Below, one piece after another: positions 21,030 through 32,099 of a stretch of DNA of 64,000 bases (its first letter is position 1; every line of letters begins with the position of its first letter). The notes beneath the pieces were generated by a model. It ran no database searches. It saw nothing but the letters and a program-made list of their open reading frames with translations, and was not told the origin of the DNA. The position numbers were made by a program, and so were the translations under genes. The stretch is from Canna indica (Eukaryota > Streptophyta > Magnoliopsida > Zingiberales > Cannaceae), in NCBI GenBank assembly GCA_034359265.1, contig CP136892.1, forward strand, positions 10,402,501-10,466,500, written 5' to 3'.

Positions 21030-22912
21030 CCGATGGCGAAGAGAAGCGTTGTCGTAAAGTCAGAGTTTGGGTTGTCAGGGGAGGACCCGAATTCCTATTT
21101 CTAGGTTCAAGAGGAGATAAAGTTGCAAGGTCCGGTAATGACTGACCTAAATAGCATCTTATCTTTTTAGGAGAATGTGTCCATTGCTCGCGACAGTGCT
21201 GAGGAGGACTATGAATGCCTTCTGTGCTCGTCATCGGACCGAGTGTACTGCACTAATTCAGAGTTTGTCTACGCGTACTGGACTCTTTTCTATGAGTTGG
21301 GGGTGTGTCTTCCTTTTACTGATTTTGAGCACATCGTTCTGAACTTGGCGAATGTCTCTCCCACTCAATTACACCCAAACAGATGGGCCTTTGTTCGTTG
21401 TTTTGAAATTGTGATAGAGTGTCTTGGGATCAAGTCGAGCCCTTTTGTGTTCTTTTCTCTCTTCCAAGCAAATGGGGCACAAAAGGGATTCTGGGTGTCA
21501 TTCAATGGTATCCCCGGGAGAAAACTCTTTGGTTTGTACAAGAGTTCATATAAGAACTTCAAGGCCCACTTTTTTAGGGTTAAGTCGCGAGAGGGCATTT
21601 GACTATTTTTCTTGGAGGAGCCTTTCTGCATGGAGAGGTTCAATTCCTTTTATCTTGGAGGTCGGAGCCCCGTTTGATCCAGTATTTTGAAGATGGAGGT
21701 ATTCCCCCTAGGGACAATGACACGGTTGCTTTTTTGGAGCGAAATTGCCCTCATGTCCCTCTCTCTCCAAAGGAGATACTCGAGCGGAGTTGTGACGAGT
21801 CTTTGGTTTTGGAGTATGTAGGTGGGTTCGAGGTGCGGGGTATTTGTTGCCTCATTCGCTTGGAACACACTTATTCGATTATTTTTTGTTTGCACAAGTA
21901 AGATGTCTTCGCTGTTAAAAGCTCTTGGAGTTCGCGCGCAGCTGGCGGAGATGCAGAGGAGCGTCCAAGCAGTAGATATATAGTTTGCTGAAGCCTGTAA
22001 GGACTATAGGGTCTCGAGCTCCAGGGACCTCAGTACTTCTTGCCCCAGAGGGAGTCGGGCGATTTGCGCCTTCAAGATCCCCGACTCCTCCGGGATCATC
22101 TTTGAAGTGGCGAAAGAGGGTTAGGGGTGCTAGTGAGGGTTTGAGCCCTCGAACAACTGTGCTTTGGATGGAGGGTGATGTCGTTGTACCAGGGGTAGTG
22201 ACGGAGAACCTTCCGCTTGCGTCTCTGCAGCCGGCTGCACCTTTTCACGGAGGTAAGCACATTTGTCTTAGTGGTCAGGTGGACTTTCCCAAGGGGGTGG
22301 AACTCGTGGGAGTTTTTCTAGACTCGGCTTTTTGGCCTGACGGGCGGCCTAAGGAGGTCTTTGTCGAGGGTGTCGAAAAGTGAGATCAAGCCATTGAGGA
22401 AAGCCTTGGAGTACTCTTAGGCTGGTGAGATTGATTGTTTGAATGCTCGGATAAGGAGGTGGAAGGCCAATCCAAGGCGGAGCTGGCAAGACTCTATCAG
22501 GATTTAGCTAGAGCCACGACAGAAAGTTCTCGTTTGCAAGCCGAGACTGAGGCGGCTAGAGTTGAGGCGAAAAAGTGGAGGTTATCGGCGTGAGGCCTTG
22601 AGGGCGAGGTGGATCGCTTCCGTGATGCCGCACTTGATATGTATGTCGAGGGTTTTCGCAGGGCGATAGAGCAGACTCAGTTTTTCGCTCTTGAAGTTGA
22701 TTTCTCTGTGGTTGATCTTCTCAAGGAAGTGAGGGATGGCGCTCTTGTGAATCCCGAGACCGAGTAGGAGATTCTTGATTTTTCCGATGAGAGGTCACTA
22801 TCGGTAGTTTCCCGGTGGTGTCTGCCTTCTCCGAATGATGGCGTTCCAGAGGGGGAAGCTCCTGTTGCGCCGGATAAGGCCGAGGTGTCTCCTCTCTCAT
22901 AGGTGTTAGAAA
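21030..22912 (+). pseudogene. Degenerate ORF with a 'putative gypsy type transposon' domain
   Basis: The open part 21177-21602 reads WTLFYELGVCLPFTDFEHIV, QLHPNRWAFVRCFEIVIECL, then GFWVSFNGIPGRKLF and YKSSYKNFKAHFFRV. This matches my knowledge of the Pfam 'putative gypsy type transposon' family (PF04195), an N-terminal domain in many non-autonomous or Tat-like plant gypsy elements. A frameshift moves the reading to 21599-21901 (GIPPRDNDTVAFLERNCPHV). Farther on, 22460-22700 encodes a charged, probably coiled-coil segment (ATTESSRLQAETEAARVEA) broken by stops, and 22745-22900 encodes an acidic tail. The start may be the ATG at 21031 (MAKRSVVVKSEFGLSGEDPN). In-frame stops at several places show that it is dead. 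The domain's molecular function is not known to me. Confidence 0.7.
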
Positions 22913-24760
22913 TTTTCAAATTGCCTGTACGTGAGCTTGGACGACTAGCTCCTTCGACATATTGAGAACCCTTCATACAAGCCCGAGATCTAAGGCTACC
23001 TAGCATGATAACGAGGAGAACTCCCCATTCAAAAGCCTTGATCACTCTAAGGCAATTGATGAGAATACTAACTCTCTAAATAGGTTAAAAGGTCCCACTT
23101 TCTTGTTGGCTTGAGCTCAACGAATCATCCCCAATTGCTCTACTGACAAGGATTGTTAACTCACAACTAGTCGGGCACTAGGTACAAAGAGAATGTTATG
23201 ACATGTCGAGAGCCCAAGCTAGTTCAAGCTTGACCAGGCGCACACCTTGTTGGCGCACACATGATTCTCGAGCGACATCAGCCTACTTAGCCGCCTTTTC
23301 TGCGGTCTAATAGACCTGCACGTTTTGGCCTGCAGGAACAAGGATAGCCTCCTACTGACACAGGAAACGACCATGACTTGTCATCAGGTCACCACCTACA
23401 CCCAACACCATATGCACAAGCCTATTCTCACATACAATTTACCAAACAGTAACCTCTAATATAGGGTAATTATTGACCATTGACACTCGGACTCCAATAC
23501 CCAGTCCAAAAACTCAGGGAGACAAGCATGCTGATCTTGCATCTGGCTACGAAATACCAATTCTAAGTCACCACCGGAGCAAGAGACAAAGGGCCAATTC
23601 ATGGGCCAAAGCTAGAGAAACCTAGGCAAGCATTAGGCAAAAAGTCATTCAGTTGGGCTAGCCAAAAGACTACGTACTCCATCAAACTGGAGCAAATGGT
23701 CGAGACAACAAGATCAAGGAAGATATTGCCAATACCTTGATGAGTGCCATCTAGTGAATTGATAATGATTAGAAGCCTCGACACGCTGGGTCGATAAAGC
23801 TACCCGCTTAGTCGACTAGGATGAGTCTTCGATTAGCTTGATTAACCCTAGCCTTGGAGAAAGCTACAAGAGGCGCCCAAATGACACCCCCACTCTCCCT
23901 AACCTAAGGATAAGTAGCTCGATCATTAAGTCACCAAGAAGCCTTGACTGTTGTGACCATCCATTGATCCTAAAACTGTACCAAGAGAAACAATCAATGA
24001 CAATCCAATGCCCTCAACGTGACCCCTCTGTGAGCTGACAAGACAAAACCTCGATTGGTCAATTGGTTCGACGCCCCTTGACTGCACAACACCAAATATC
24101 GACGCACCCCAGGCATGAGCCCACGAACACGACAAAGAGGTCGACTGCGTCACTTGAAGCCGACAAGAGTCTCGCCATGGTGCCTCAACGAGACAATGCT
24201 CTAGACTTCAATTGCATCTGACATTAAATGCCCCCACGAACATTTCAAGCTTGGTAATGGCCGCCGGCTCGTTCTTTGAATGCAGCAACGCTTGGGGAAC
24301 TATGAGGAAAATCGGGCTCTCAACGGGTCCATCCAATTCATCGAGTTGGCCACCCACCAATCGGGCCACTTTGAGTGACCAACCCATCAAGCCTAATTGG
24401 GCATGTGCAGAACACATGAACCAAACTGCACCACAATGCTCTGAAAGGATGAAAACCCCTCGGCAAAATAATCGAATTGCCCTTCAAGATGTATATACTC
24501 TCCTGCTCTCTTTCTATTCCTAGTTTGTCTCTTTCAAACGAGATGATCGATCCCATCACTTGACCCGACCATTCATTCATATACTAACTTGACTATTGGA
24601 GGGCGTCTCTAATTAATGGCCCAACCCTCAGATGACACTTCCACAAGTGCTGGTTGGGCTCGACTTCAGCTCAGCCTCGCTAGATTGGCAACCAAGCCAT
24701 GTCATCTCTCGAATTGTTGTAAAAGCGGACCTCATTATATATCAAGTTCTATAATTTGGG
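22913..24760. repeat. LTR-like retrotransposon remnant
   Basis: No gene is supported. The right part (24300-24640) has gypsy-LTR-like wording (CTGCTCTCTTTCTATTCC, ACTTGACTATTGGAGGGCGT) and resembles the repeat units at 6195-6800 (CCAACCCATCAAGCC). The left part (22950-24200) is moderately GC-rich and has no domain I recognise. Exact boundaries are unclear. Confidence 0.4.
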
Positions 24761-26041
24761 CTAAATTATTATTCCTTGATAGGAGCTCAAATATGTGGGT
24801 AAAGAACAAAATTGGTACATGAACCTTACAAGGTTTCACTAGTTCACTGGTTCATGTTTCAAAACTTAACAAACAAGTACATAACTTTATCATTGCTTAA
24901 CACGTTAACACTTCAGTTCCTAGCTAACTAAACTATATATGTTTTTATTCATCTCCTTTTGTAATAACATAATGATGGAAAGGGTTGTGATGAGAATTGG
25001 ATCTTGTGACACTTGTTTGAGATAGGTAATTTAATGTTAGCTCTTCTTTAAGCACAGTAGCGAATTTCTTAACCCTTATCCATGGTGTACCATGTAGAAA
25101 ACTGATGCATTATTGCAAAATTCTATTGTAATGCTTGTTGACTTTTCGGAATAAAAGTGAGTGTTATATCTTCTTATTTGCTCTTTCACTTTTATGGTTT
25201 AGAGTTGTCAGGGGCTATGGTGTTCATTGCTCAATGGGGGAAAATGTCCATCCACCACCCCTCTAAAGTTGGTTGGTTCTTGTTGTTCTTGTTCTTGTTG
25301 GATATAGAGTAAGTTGGCAGAGGTGCTGCAAATATCGGTTTGGGATTCAATAGATTTTACTAAGGATGATTTACTATGAAGTGGTTCAAGTTAAATACAA
25401 GGGTGCCATCCTAAACATAGCACAAGCGACCACTACATCATATTCTCAGTTTTTTGACATATTATTAGTACGTACCTATGAGATTCTTTTCCGGCCCCTT
25501 GGTCTTGCTTTGTTTACATTCACTAGTTGGCGACTAAGTAGTTCTGGAAACTTTGATGATCTGAAGCTTTTTCTACACTCTGTCATGTAGTCTGACGAAG
25601 ATTTTACTAACGAACTTAGAGCTGACAAAGCTTGTGTACCAAAATAGGCAAGTGGTGGTATGAAGTATGGATTTTCCTCTTAGTACTTTGATTTAATCAA
25701 GAAGATAAGAGTGCATTAAATATTCCCAGCCTTGTTAAGATGAGATCAAGGTCTAATAGAATTTTGAGAATCCAACAATACTCTCATTTTGATCTTCTCT
25801 TCAAAATACTTTGAAGCAAGATCCAGATCATTTTTTATAAAATCTAATTTTCTCTAGTATAAAGAGTATATATTACATTATATTTATAAGTCTCCTTCCA
25901 CTTACCTGAATGAAACAGTGAGGGACTCTGATCAATAAACTAAATGAAAATAAGAAAACAAAAAAAAATCTCTTGCGAGACTCATCTACATGATTCATAA
26001 ATCATAAGCAGCCTAGCAATCCAAGCTTTGAGTGCACAAAT
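24761..26041. other. Intergenic, no gene recognised
   Basis: This is AT-rich DNA downstream of the GH17 gene. The stretch 24790-24930 resembles 5080-5220 and may be a small dispersed element. The 74-codon frame at 25366-25590 has no family resemblance and no convincing context. The part nearest 26041 will include the 3' UTR of the GH17 gene. Confidence 0.5.
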
Positions 26042-27607
26042 CTAGAAGGAGACATTAACCTGGACAGCCAGGCTGCCATCGAAATTGAATAGGCCATAGT
26101 GCTTTTCATACTCTTGCTCGCCAATGTTGGCATTGAATAGACTCGACAAGTATACCTCAACTGGTTGATTCGGCCTCTTTGGCGTGCCCTCCCCATTCAA
26201 CACCCGCTCCATCACTCCCATTATATAATCTGATGCATGTGCAGTCGTCGCCGCGAAGTTTCCGGCAGTCGGCCATCCTGTGCCCGTCACCATCACCGAA
26301 ATCCCCGAGAAGCCCTCCTTCTCTATTGCCACCAGTAGAGCATCCACCATCACGTCGAACATGCCGAAATAACTCATCCCATTGTCCAGCACCTTCTTCG
26401 CATTCTCTTTGAAGAGACAGAAGTTTAAGGGAACGTTCTTCGGATCTTGGATGAAGTTGAGGAATGGGTACAAGTTCACCATGATAGACGCTTCGGTGTC
26501 TGATAGAAACTTAAGCAGTGGTCGGATGACCTCGAGATAGTTCGAAGAGAATGCTCCGGCCGAGGGAGGCATCACAGTACTAAGAATTTGTGAGCCGCAT
26601 GGCGAAGAGAGCTTGATAGTGGTCTGAAGGCCCAGCGACTGCAATGCCTTGTAAAGGTTGTTCATGGCCGGCACGAGGTGTTGCATAATTCCAGTCTCCT
26701 TAATAAGGATCTCATTGTCAACAGCAAGATAGGTGACCTGATTGGGGTCCACGAAGGCGAGGATATTGGACTTGAGCCATCGGAGGTTGGTGTCGACGCC
26801 GCCCGTGGAGAGGTGGGCGATGTTGTTGTTGGGCACGCCCACCATGATCTTGATTCCGGTGCCGTTCAAGGCATTGAGGACGGAGGGAATGGGGATGAAG
26901 AGGCGAACCTTGGTGATGCCATGCGATTTGAGGAGTTCGACGATGAAGGATGGTGGGGGGAGCTTTTCTCCGGCTTGGCCGAAGCACACACCAACATGAC
27001 CGCGATTGTTTTTGCCACCGGATGAGGATGATTGAGAGGTGTTATTGTTGGAACCAGATGAGGATGATGACGGCAAAGACGATGAGGTGTCATCGCCACC
27101 TCCTGAACTTTTGTTTCCATCTGATGAGGACGATGATGGAGGGGATGAGGAAGAGGAGTTTTGATCGCCACTACCGGTTTTGGTACTAGATGAGGATGAA
27201 GAGGATGATGGCGGTGATGTAGTAGAGGAGGAGTCCGAGGATGAGGATGAGGATGGTGATGGCGGAGATGAGGAAATATCATTGTCACCTCCTGAATCTT
27301 TGTTTCCAGCCGATGAGGACGAAGATGGAGGAGACGAGGAAGATGAGTTTTGGTTATCACTTCCGGTATTGGTACTGGATGAGGATGAAGAGGATGATGG
27401 CGGCGTTGTAGAGGAGGAGCCAGTTCCGGTGTTGGATGAGGATGATGGTGGCAATGTTGCAGAGGAAGAGCCAGTTCCGGTGTTGGATGAGGATGATGGT
27501 GGCGACGTCGTGGATGAGGATCCAGTTCCGGTATTGGATGATGATGAAGAGGATGATGGTGACGACGTCGTGGAGGAGTCAGTTCCAGTATCAATATTGG
27601 ATGATGG

Positions 27608-27649
<42 letters not shown>

Positions 27650-28354
27650 GGATGGTGGTGACGATGTCGTAGAGGAGTCAGTTCCAGTACTGGATGAGGA
27701 TGGAGAGGATGATGGTGGTAATGTCGTAGAGGAGTCAGTTCCGGTATTGGATGAGGATGGAGAGGATGATGGTGGTAATGTCATAGAGGAGTCAGTTCCG
27801 GTATTGGATGAGGATGGAGAGGATGATGGTGGTAATGTCGTAGAGGAGTCAGTTCCGGTATTGGATGAGGATGGAGAGGATGATGGTGGTAATGTCGTAG
27901 AGGAGGAGTCAGTTCCGCTATTTGTATCGGATGAGGATGAAGAAGGTGATGGTAGAGATGAGGATGAAGAGGAACCTTGGTTACCCGTTCCAGTACTACT
28001 GGATGACGAGGACGATGGTGGTGGTGAAGACGTGAAGGATGAGGAGCTATGATCGCTAGTTCCAGTGTTATCGTCTGATGAGGAGGACGGCGACGAGGCA
28101 AACGATGATGACGGGGACGATGAAGAGGATGAGCTATCGCTATCAGATCCGGAAGAGTTGTCGCCACTGGTATCATCACCAGATTGCCCACCCTTGTCGT
28201 CATGGCCGGAGTAGTTGTGCACGGGTTGCTTGTAGCAATGGCAAACTGCCTTGTAATGGGCATCGGTGGCAAGGATCGAGGCCAGGAGGAGTAAAGCAAG
28301 GAGGAAGAGGGAAAGGAAAGGAGGGAGAGGAGAGTTGTGATGCATCATCGCCAT
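26042..28354 (-). CDS. Secreted GH17 (beta-1,3-glucanase-type) protein with a long serine-rich spacer
   Basis: The protein has 770 residues from the ATG at 28354 and no intron is needed. An in-frame ATG at 28417 exists, but it lies next to the TATA box, and MAMMHHNSPLPPFLSLFLLA at 28354 begins a clear signal peptide ending near ASILATDA. Then come a short Cys/His part (YKAVCHCYKQP), about 400 residues of low-complexity Ser/Thr/Pro/Gly/Asp sequence with tandem repeats, and a GH17 domain of about 320 residues (27003-26045; GVCFGQAGEKLPPPSFIVEL, IKIMVGVPNNNI, MVNLYPFLNF, TGTGWPTAGN). GH17 enzymes cut beta-1,3-glucans such as callose. The acid/base Glu is present in VDNEI (residue 548). The nucleophile Glu of the usual V(S/T)E(T/S)GWP motif is Gly691 (GGC, 26282-26284), so hydrolysis is doubtful and a binding role is possible. 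No X8 domain or GPI signal is seen. Confidence 0.88.
27667..27918 (-). repeat. 57-bp tandem repeat within the GH17 coding sequence
   Basis: Four near-identical 57-bp units (phase markers at 27691, 27748, 27805 and 27862) encode the 19-residue repeat SSTTLPPSSSPSSSNTGTD. More diverged relatives extend to about 27380. Because 57 is a multiple of three, copy-number change keeps the frame. A (GAT)n run at about 27600-27650 encodes a polyserine tract next to it. Confidence 0.9.
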
Positions 28355-28422
28355 GGATATATATAAACTACTCGGTATTTGATTGATTGTGTTGGTAGTA
28401 GAATTAATTGAGCTCAAATGTG

Positions 28423-28431
28423 TATATATAT
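28423..28431 (-). promoter_or_regulatory. Probable TATA box of the GH17 gene
   Basis: ATATATATA (read on the minus strand) lies about 70 bp before the ATG at 28354. It would place transcription start near 28395, downstream of the alternative ATG at 28417, and so supports the 28354 start. Confidence 0.5.
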
Positions 28432-29640
28432 TGCTTCCTCTTTGTATGCTATTTCTGACAGCAAATTTTGGCGCCTAGAAAGTCGTTAGGGTTGACCAGG
28501 ATGTTCGAATTACCGTTGCTTTCTCCCTGGTCTTTTATTTTCCAACACCTGTTTGGACCTTTTGCTACTCCATATGTTTGTGAGCAGTGGATTATTTATA
28601 CGCTTGTACAAATTAGATTCATTTATAATTAAGATGATCTTCAAATATAACTAAGATGATTGTCATAATTCAGGGAAGATTTTTACTATTTATTCTAATT
28701 TTTATATATATTGAGATTATATAACCATGCTTACCTATAACGTTATATAATAATAAGATAAAATTACACTCACACCCCTCCACTATGACTCATCCCACCC
28801 TTTTGACTATTTTAATAATAAATTTTACCACACCATCATAATTTCATAATACGGATTATTATGTTTTTAATAAAAATATTTTTAATGTTAATAGATTTAA
28901 AACTAATAGAAATTAATTATTAAAATCTAACACAATACTAAAATTATATTTTAGAAATTTTTAATTTCTCATTGAATAACATTTTATTAAAAACATATAA
29001 TAATCTATGTCATCAACTTATGATGATGTGATGAAATATATGATTAAAATAATCAAGAGATGGGAGAGGGTCGATTACTTGTAGTTGATAGGATATATGA
29101 GAGTGTAATAATAAGAGTGAAGTAAGATGGATGATATAAATTTTGCTTTTTCAATAAAAATATTATTCACTTTAGTAACTGATATGGAAAAAATCTCGAC
29201 AAAATCCACTTTAGGGGAAGCAACATTGGTGTCGAGCAGTTGGCAATGAGTCAGATCGATCAAGCTAGAGAGGCAAATATATTATTTTCGTTGGATTATA
29301 TCTCTGATCAGTCAATAAAGATGGAGATCATCTAAGTCAAGAAAAAGATAAATGAATCAGAGATCCATGGGAGAACAAGAGTTGAAAGACGATCCAACAA
29401 TCAAATTTCGAAAAAAAAAAAAATTATACGAACAATTTGCTCATATAAATTTTTACGAACGAGTAGATATGAACTTTAAACGATTGAATATAAATAAAAA
29501 ATAAATAAATATAAATATATTTAATTTTTTTAATATTTATATTTATTTATTTTTTATTTATATTCAATCACTTAAACTCATGTTCATTAGTTCATAAATT
29601 TTTACACTATCAATATCAAATTGCACACTCAAATTCATTT
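28432..29640. other. Intergenic: GH17 upstream region and AT-rich DNA with a palindrome
   Basis: No gene is visible. The first few hundred bases would hold the GH17 promoter. The stretch 28755-29060 is AT-rich and non-coding. A perfect 37-bp inverted repeat at 29482-29569 is annotated separately. Confidence 0.5.
29482..29569. repeat. Perfect 37-bp inverted repeat (AT-rich fold-back)
   Basis: The left arm 29482-29518 starts GATTGAATATAAATAAAAAA. The right arm 29533-29569 is its exact reverse complement, with a 14-base loop. Weaker complementarity extends outward to about 29445 and 29610. It looks like a small MITE or fold-back element. I could not define a target duplication. Confidence 0.75.
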
Positions 29641-29649
29641 ATTCTAGCT

Positions 29650-30300
29650 AGACCAACCCCCGCGAAGGAATCATTTTAATTGTCTTCCGAGATCGAGCTC
29701 AGCCTGGAGAGCGACATCAACCATCACAAGAGACAACACAACAGGCGGCCGGAATCTGACGCAATACTGACTCGACCTACCTCCTTCGTTCACTTTCACA
29801 TCACGCGTGGCCGTGGAGGACGACGCCAAACGCAATCTCGACCGCACAAATCCTTGCCGACACGCGTGCTCCACGTTCGATCGCGCGCACACGCGAAGCC
29901 CAAACAAGAGCAAACCACCAAATCTCACGCGGATGTCACGTGCCGGGGGGCGGGACGGCAGGAATTGATACTTTGCTTCAGGGAAGAGGCGACGGAGAAA
30001 GTAATCATAAAAGAAAGCAAAAGAGAATCGCATAGAGAAGAAGAGATGATCAACTTTCGGCTTTCTTGCGGCTTTCACGAGCTCCCAAATATTCCAACGT
30101 ACAGTCACATCATCACGCCGCATCCCCCGACACGTGTTCCGATTCTTCCATCCGACGGCTCCAGTCGTCCATCGTGTCGGCGGCGGCGGCTCCGTCCTCT
30201 TTGCTAGCTCCGGCGTGCGGGAGTTGCATTCGAGATGAGGCAACGCATGTACTCGATCGTACTAGCTGTTCTTCCACAAATTAAGATTACCCCTGAAATC
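29650..30300. other. GC- and CpG-rich island, no confirmed gene
   Basis: Base composition changes abruptly from AT-rich to GC-rich. The stretch contains CACGTG cores (TCACGTGCC at 29937, ACACGTGTTCC at 30130), ACGCGT words, and 'CATCCGACGGCTCCAG' (30149), a wording often seen in plant promoters. Open frames occur on both strands (for example 29680-30207) but have no domain or codon pattern that convinces me. It may be a distal promoter of the Dof gene or an eroded gene or transposon end. Confidence 0.35.
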
Positions 30301-30904
30301 TCTGTTCCAAGTTTTGATGCTCGGAGTAGAATTCTAACTGGTTAATTAATTCCTTCAACACTAATGCTATTATGCCAGAACTAGAATTCTAAGATTTCCT
30401 TTTTAAAAAAGGATACTTTTGTTTTCTTCACGCATTTAGCATTGTGAAATGTGAACCAAATAATTAAAGTTCAGATATATATTGGTCAATTACGAAAGAT
30501 TATTGCAATACAAGCTAGCTTCAGCCTTGAGTGGAGTCCAACTGAGCTGTACTTCAAACACTTAATTTGAGTTCATACAGAATTTTAGATCTACCTGGTC
30601 AATAAATTATAAGTTTGACTCAGATGATCAATATATATATAATTGAACTCCGCAGTATATAATTTTTTTACTGCAGCATATAGATGCATAGCGGCTGAGA
30701 TGATTAAAAGCCAGCCACAAGTTGGAAGAGAGCAAAATGTAGGTGTCTTCTTCCGACAAGATGAAGGTGGGGGCCCCACAAGGAAGTCAGTGAAGGAGTG
30801 CTGAGTTGCGACACCGCCACCTTTTCTTAGCCCTTCTTATTCACATCTTCCTCGTTCACCAACCCAACTCACTCTTCCCATTCCCATCTCTTCCTCTCAC
30901 TTTC

Positions 30905-30913
30905 TCTATATAT
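30905..30913 (+). promoter_or_regulatory. Probable TATA box of the Dof gene
   Basis: CTATATATG lies about 70 bp before the first ATG (30976) and follows a pyrimidine-rich stretch. Transcription would start near 30940. Confidence 0.5.
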
Positions 30914-30975
30914 GCTTTCATTCTTCCTCGCACTCAAGACCCCTCCTTCTGCTACAAAGTTTTGGTCTTCCTCCA

Positions 30976-32099
30976 ATGCAGATTTGCATGGACACCTCCG
31001 ACTGGCTAAAGGTAATTAATCAACTGCACCAAATCAATGATTTTGTTCACTTGATTTCATATAATATCAGTGATTTTGTTCCTTTAAAAGCTTCGTTGGA
31101 AGTACCAGTTAATGTCGGGTTTTTGAAGCAGAATTGTGATGAGTCGGAGTCTGAACAAAAAAGAAGTACAAAAGCAAAAACAAAAAGTACATGATTTTAC
31201 AAGTTTTAGCATCTCTTTTGTCCATTTGAATATCATATAATAAAAGCTCAATCAATTGCCAACTTTTCCTTTTAATTCTTTCTTGGCACTGAAACAAATG
31301 CACTTATTCTGATAATTAATCTTCTTTCCATTTTTACTCACTTAAATATATATCCATGCAGGGCATCATCGTTCCGGATCCGGAGGACAGCAGCATGGAC
31401 TACTACTCCTCGGCGATGACGACCTCCGCCGAACTGATCCCGTGCTCGAGGCCGGCGTCGGTCGCAGAGAGAAGGCTGCGGCCGCAGCAGGAGCAGGCGC
31501 TCAAGTGCCCCCGGTGCGACTCAACTCACACCAAGTTCTGCTACTACAACAACTACAGCCTCTCCCAGCCGCGGTACTTCTGCAAGACGTGCCGGAGGTA
31601 TTGGACCAAAGGCGGGACGCTTCGGAACGTGCCCGTCGGCGGTGGCTGCCGGAAGAACAAGCAGCAGCGCGCGGGGAGCAAGAAGGCGGCCGAGCCACAC
31701 TATGTGCAGCCAGCCTTCGCCGGGCTGCAACTGCAGCCGCAGTATAATTTGGCCTCATTTATGGATGTTCCTCGCGTCGACCTGAACTTTATGGATTGCA
31801 AGTACAGCTCCGTACTCGAGCGCTCCTCCGACGCCGGTCCTGATCTCGTGCAAGGGATCAGCTCGAGGAGCCTCCTCTTCATGAACGAAGGAGACGTGGG
31901 ATTTGAAGCGGCGAACCAGCTCGGGGGGTTCCCGGTAGGGGGCATGAGCATGCTTGGGCTTTCCATGGATGCGAATGCAGAGGCGGTGAAGCCCGGTGAG
32001 AGAATTCTATCGCTGGGGTGGCAAGAGCAGTGCGGCGCAGATGTCGGGCGCGAGCCGATGGCGGCGGCCTCGATCGGATCATGGGTTACTAGATTATGA
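30976..32099 (+). CDS. Dof-type zinc-finger transcription factor (two exons)
   Basis: The coding sequence is join(30976-31011, 31362-32099), giving 257 residues. Exon 1 encodes [12 protein letters not shown] and ends AAG|GTAATT. The 350-bp intron ends ATGCAG|GGC, phase 0. A short first exon ahead of an intron is common in Dof genes. Starting at the second ATG (30988, MDTSDWLK) is also possible. The Dof domain (about residues 61-112) has CPRC...CKTC with the C-x2-C-x21-C-x2-C spacing, then [20 protein letters not shown] and a basic tail. Dof proteins bind AAAG sites and act in the nucleus as plant-specific regulators. Upstream of the finger lies the conserved-looking [13 protein letters not shown]. 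The C-terminal half has no domain I can name. The coding sequence is clearly GC-richer than its surroundings. I cannot assign a subfamily name or target process. Confidence 0.95.

Noticed and set aside
21177..21602. A host gene of 141 codons.
   Set aside because: The sequence matches a transposon-derived domain and continues with frameshifts between LTR-like sequences.
26866..28052. Long acidic and Pro/His-rich ORFs (for example 27180-28052 plus, 26866-27594 minus).
   Set aside because: They are alternative-frame readings of the serine-codon repeats in the GH17 gene.
28355..28417. Upstream in-frame ATG extending the GH17 protein by 21 residues.
   Set aside because: It would bury the signal peptide and it lies next to the TATA box, probably upstream of the transcription start.
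29680..30207. A 175-codon ORF in the GC-rich island, and a 190-codon ORF on the opposite strand.
   Set aside because: Composition alone explains them. No domain, no conserved motif and no supporting gene structure is visible.
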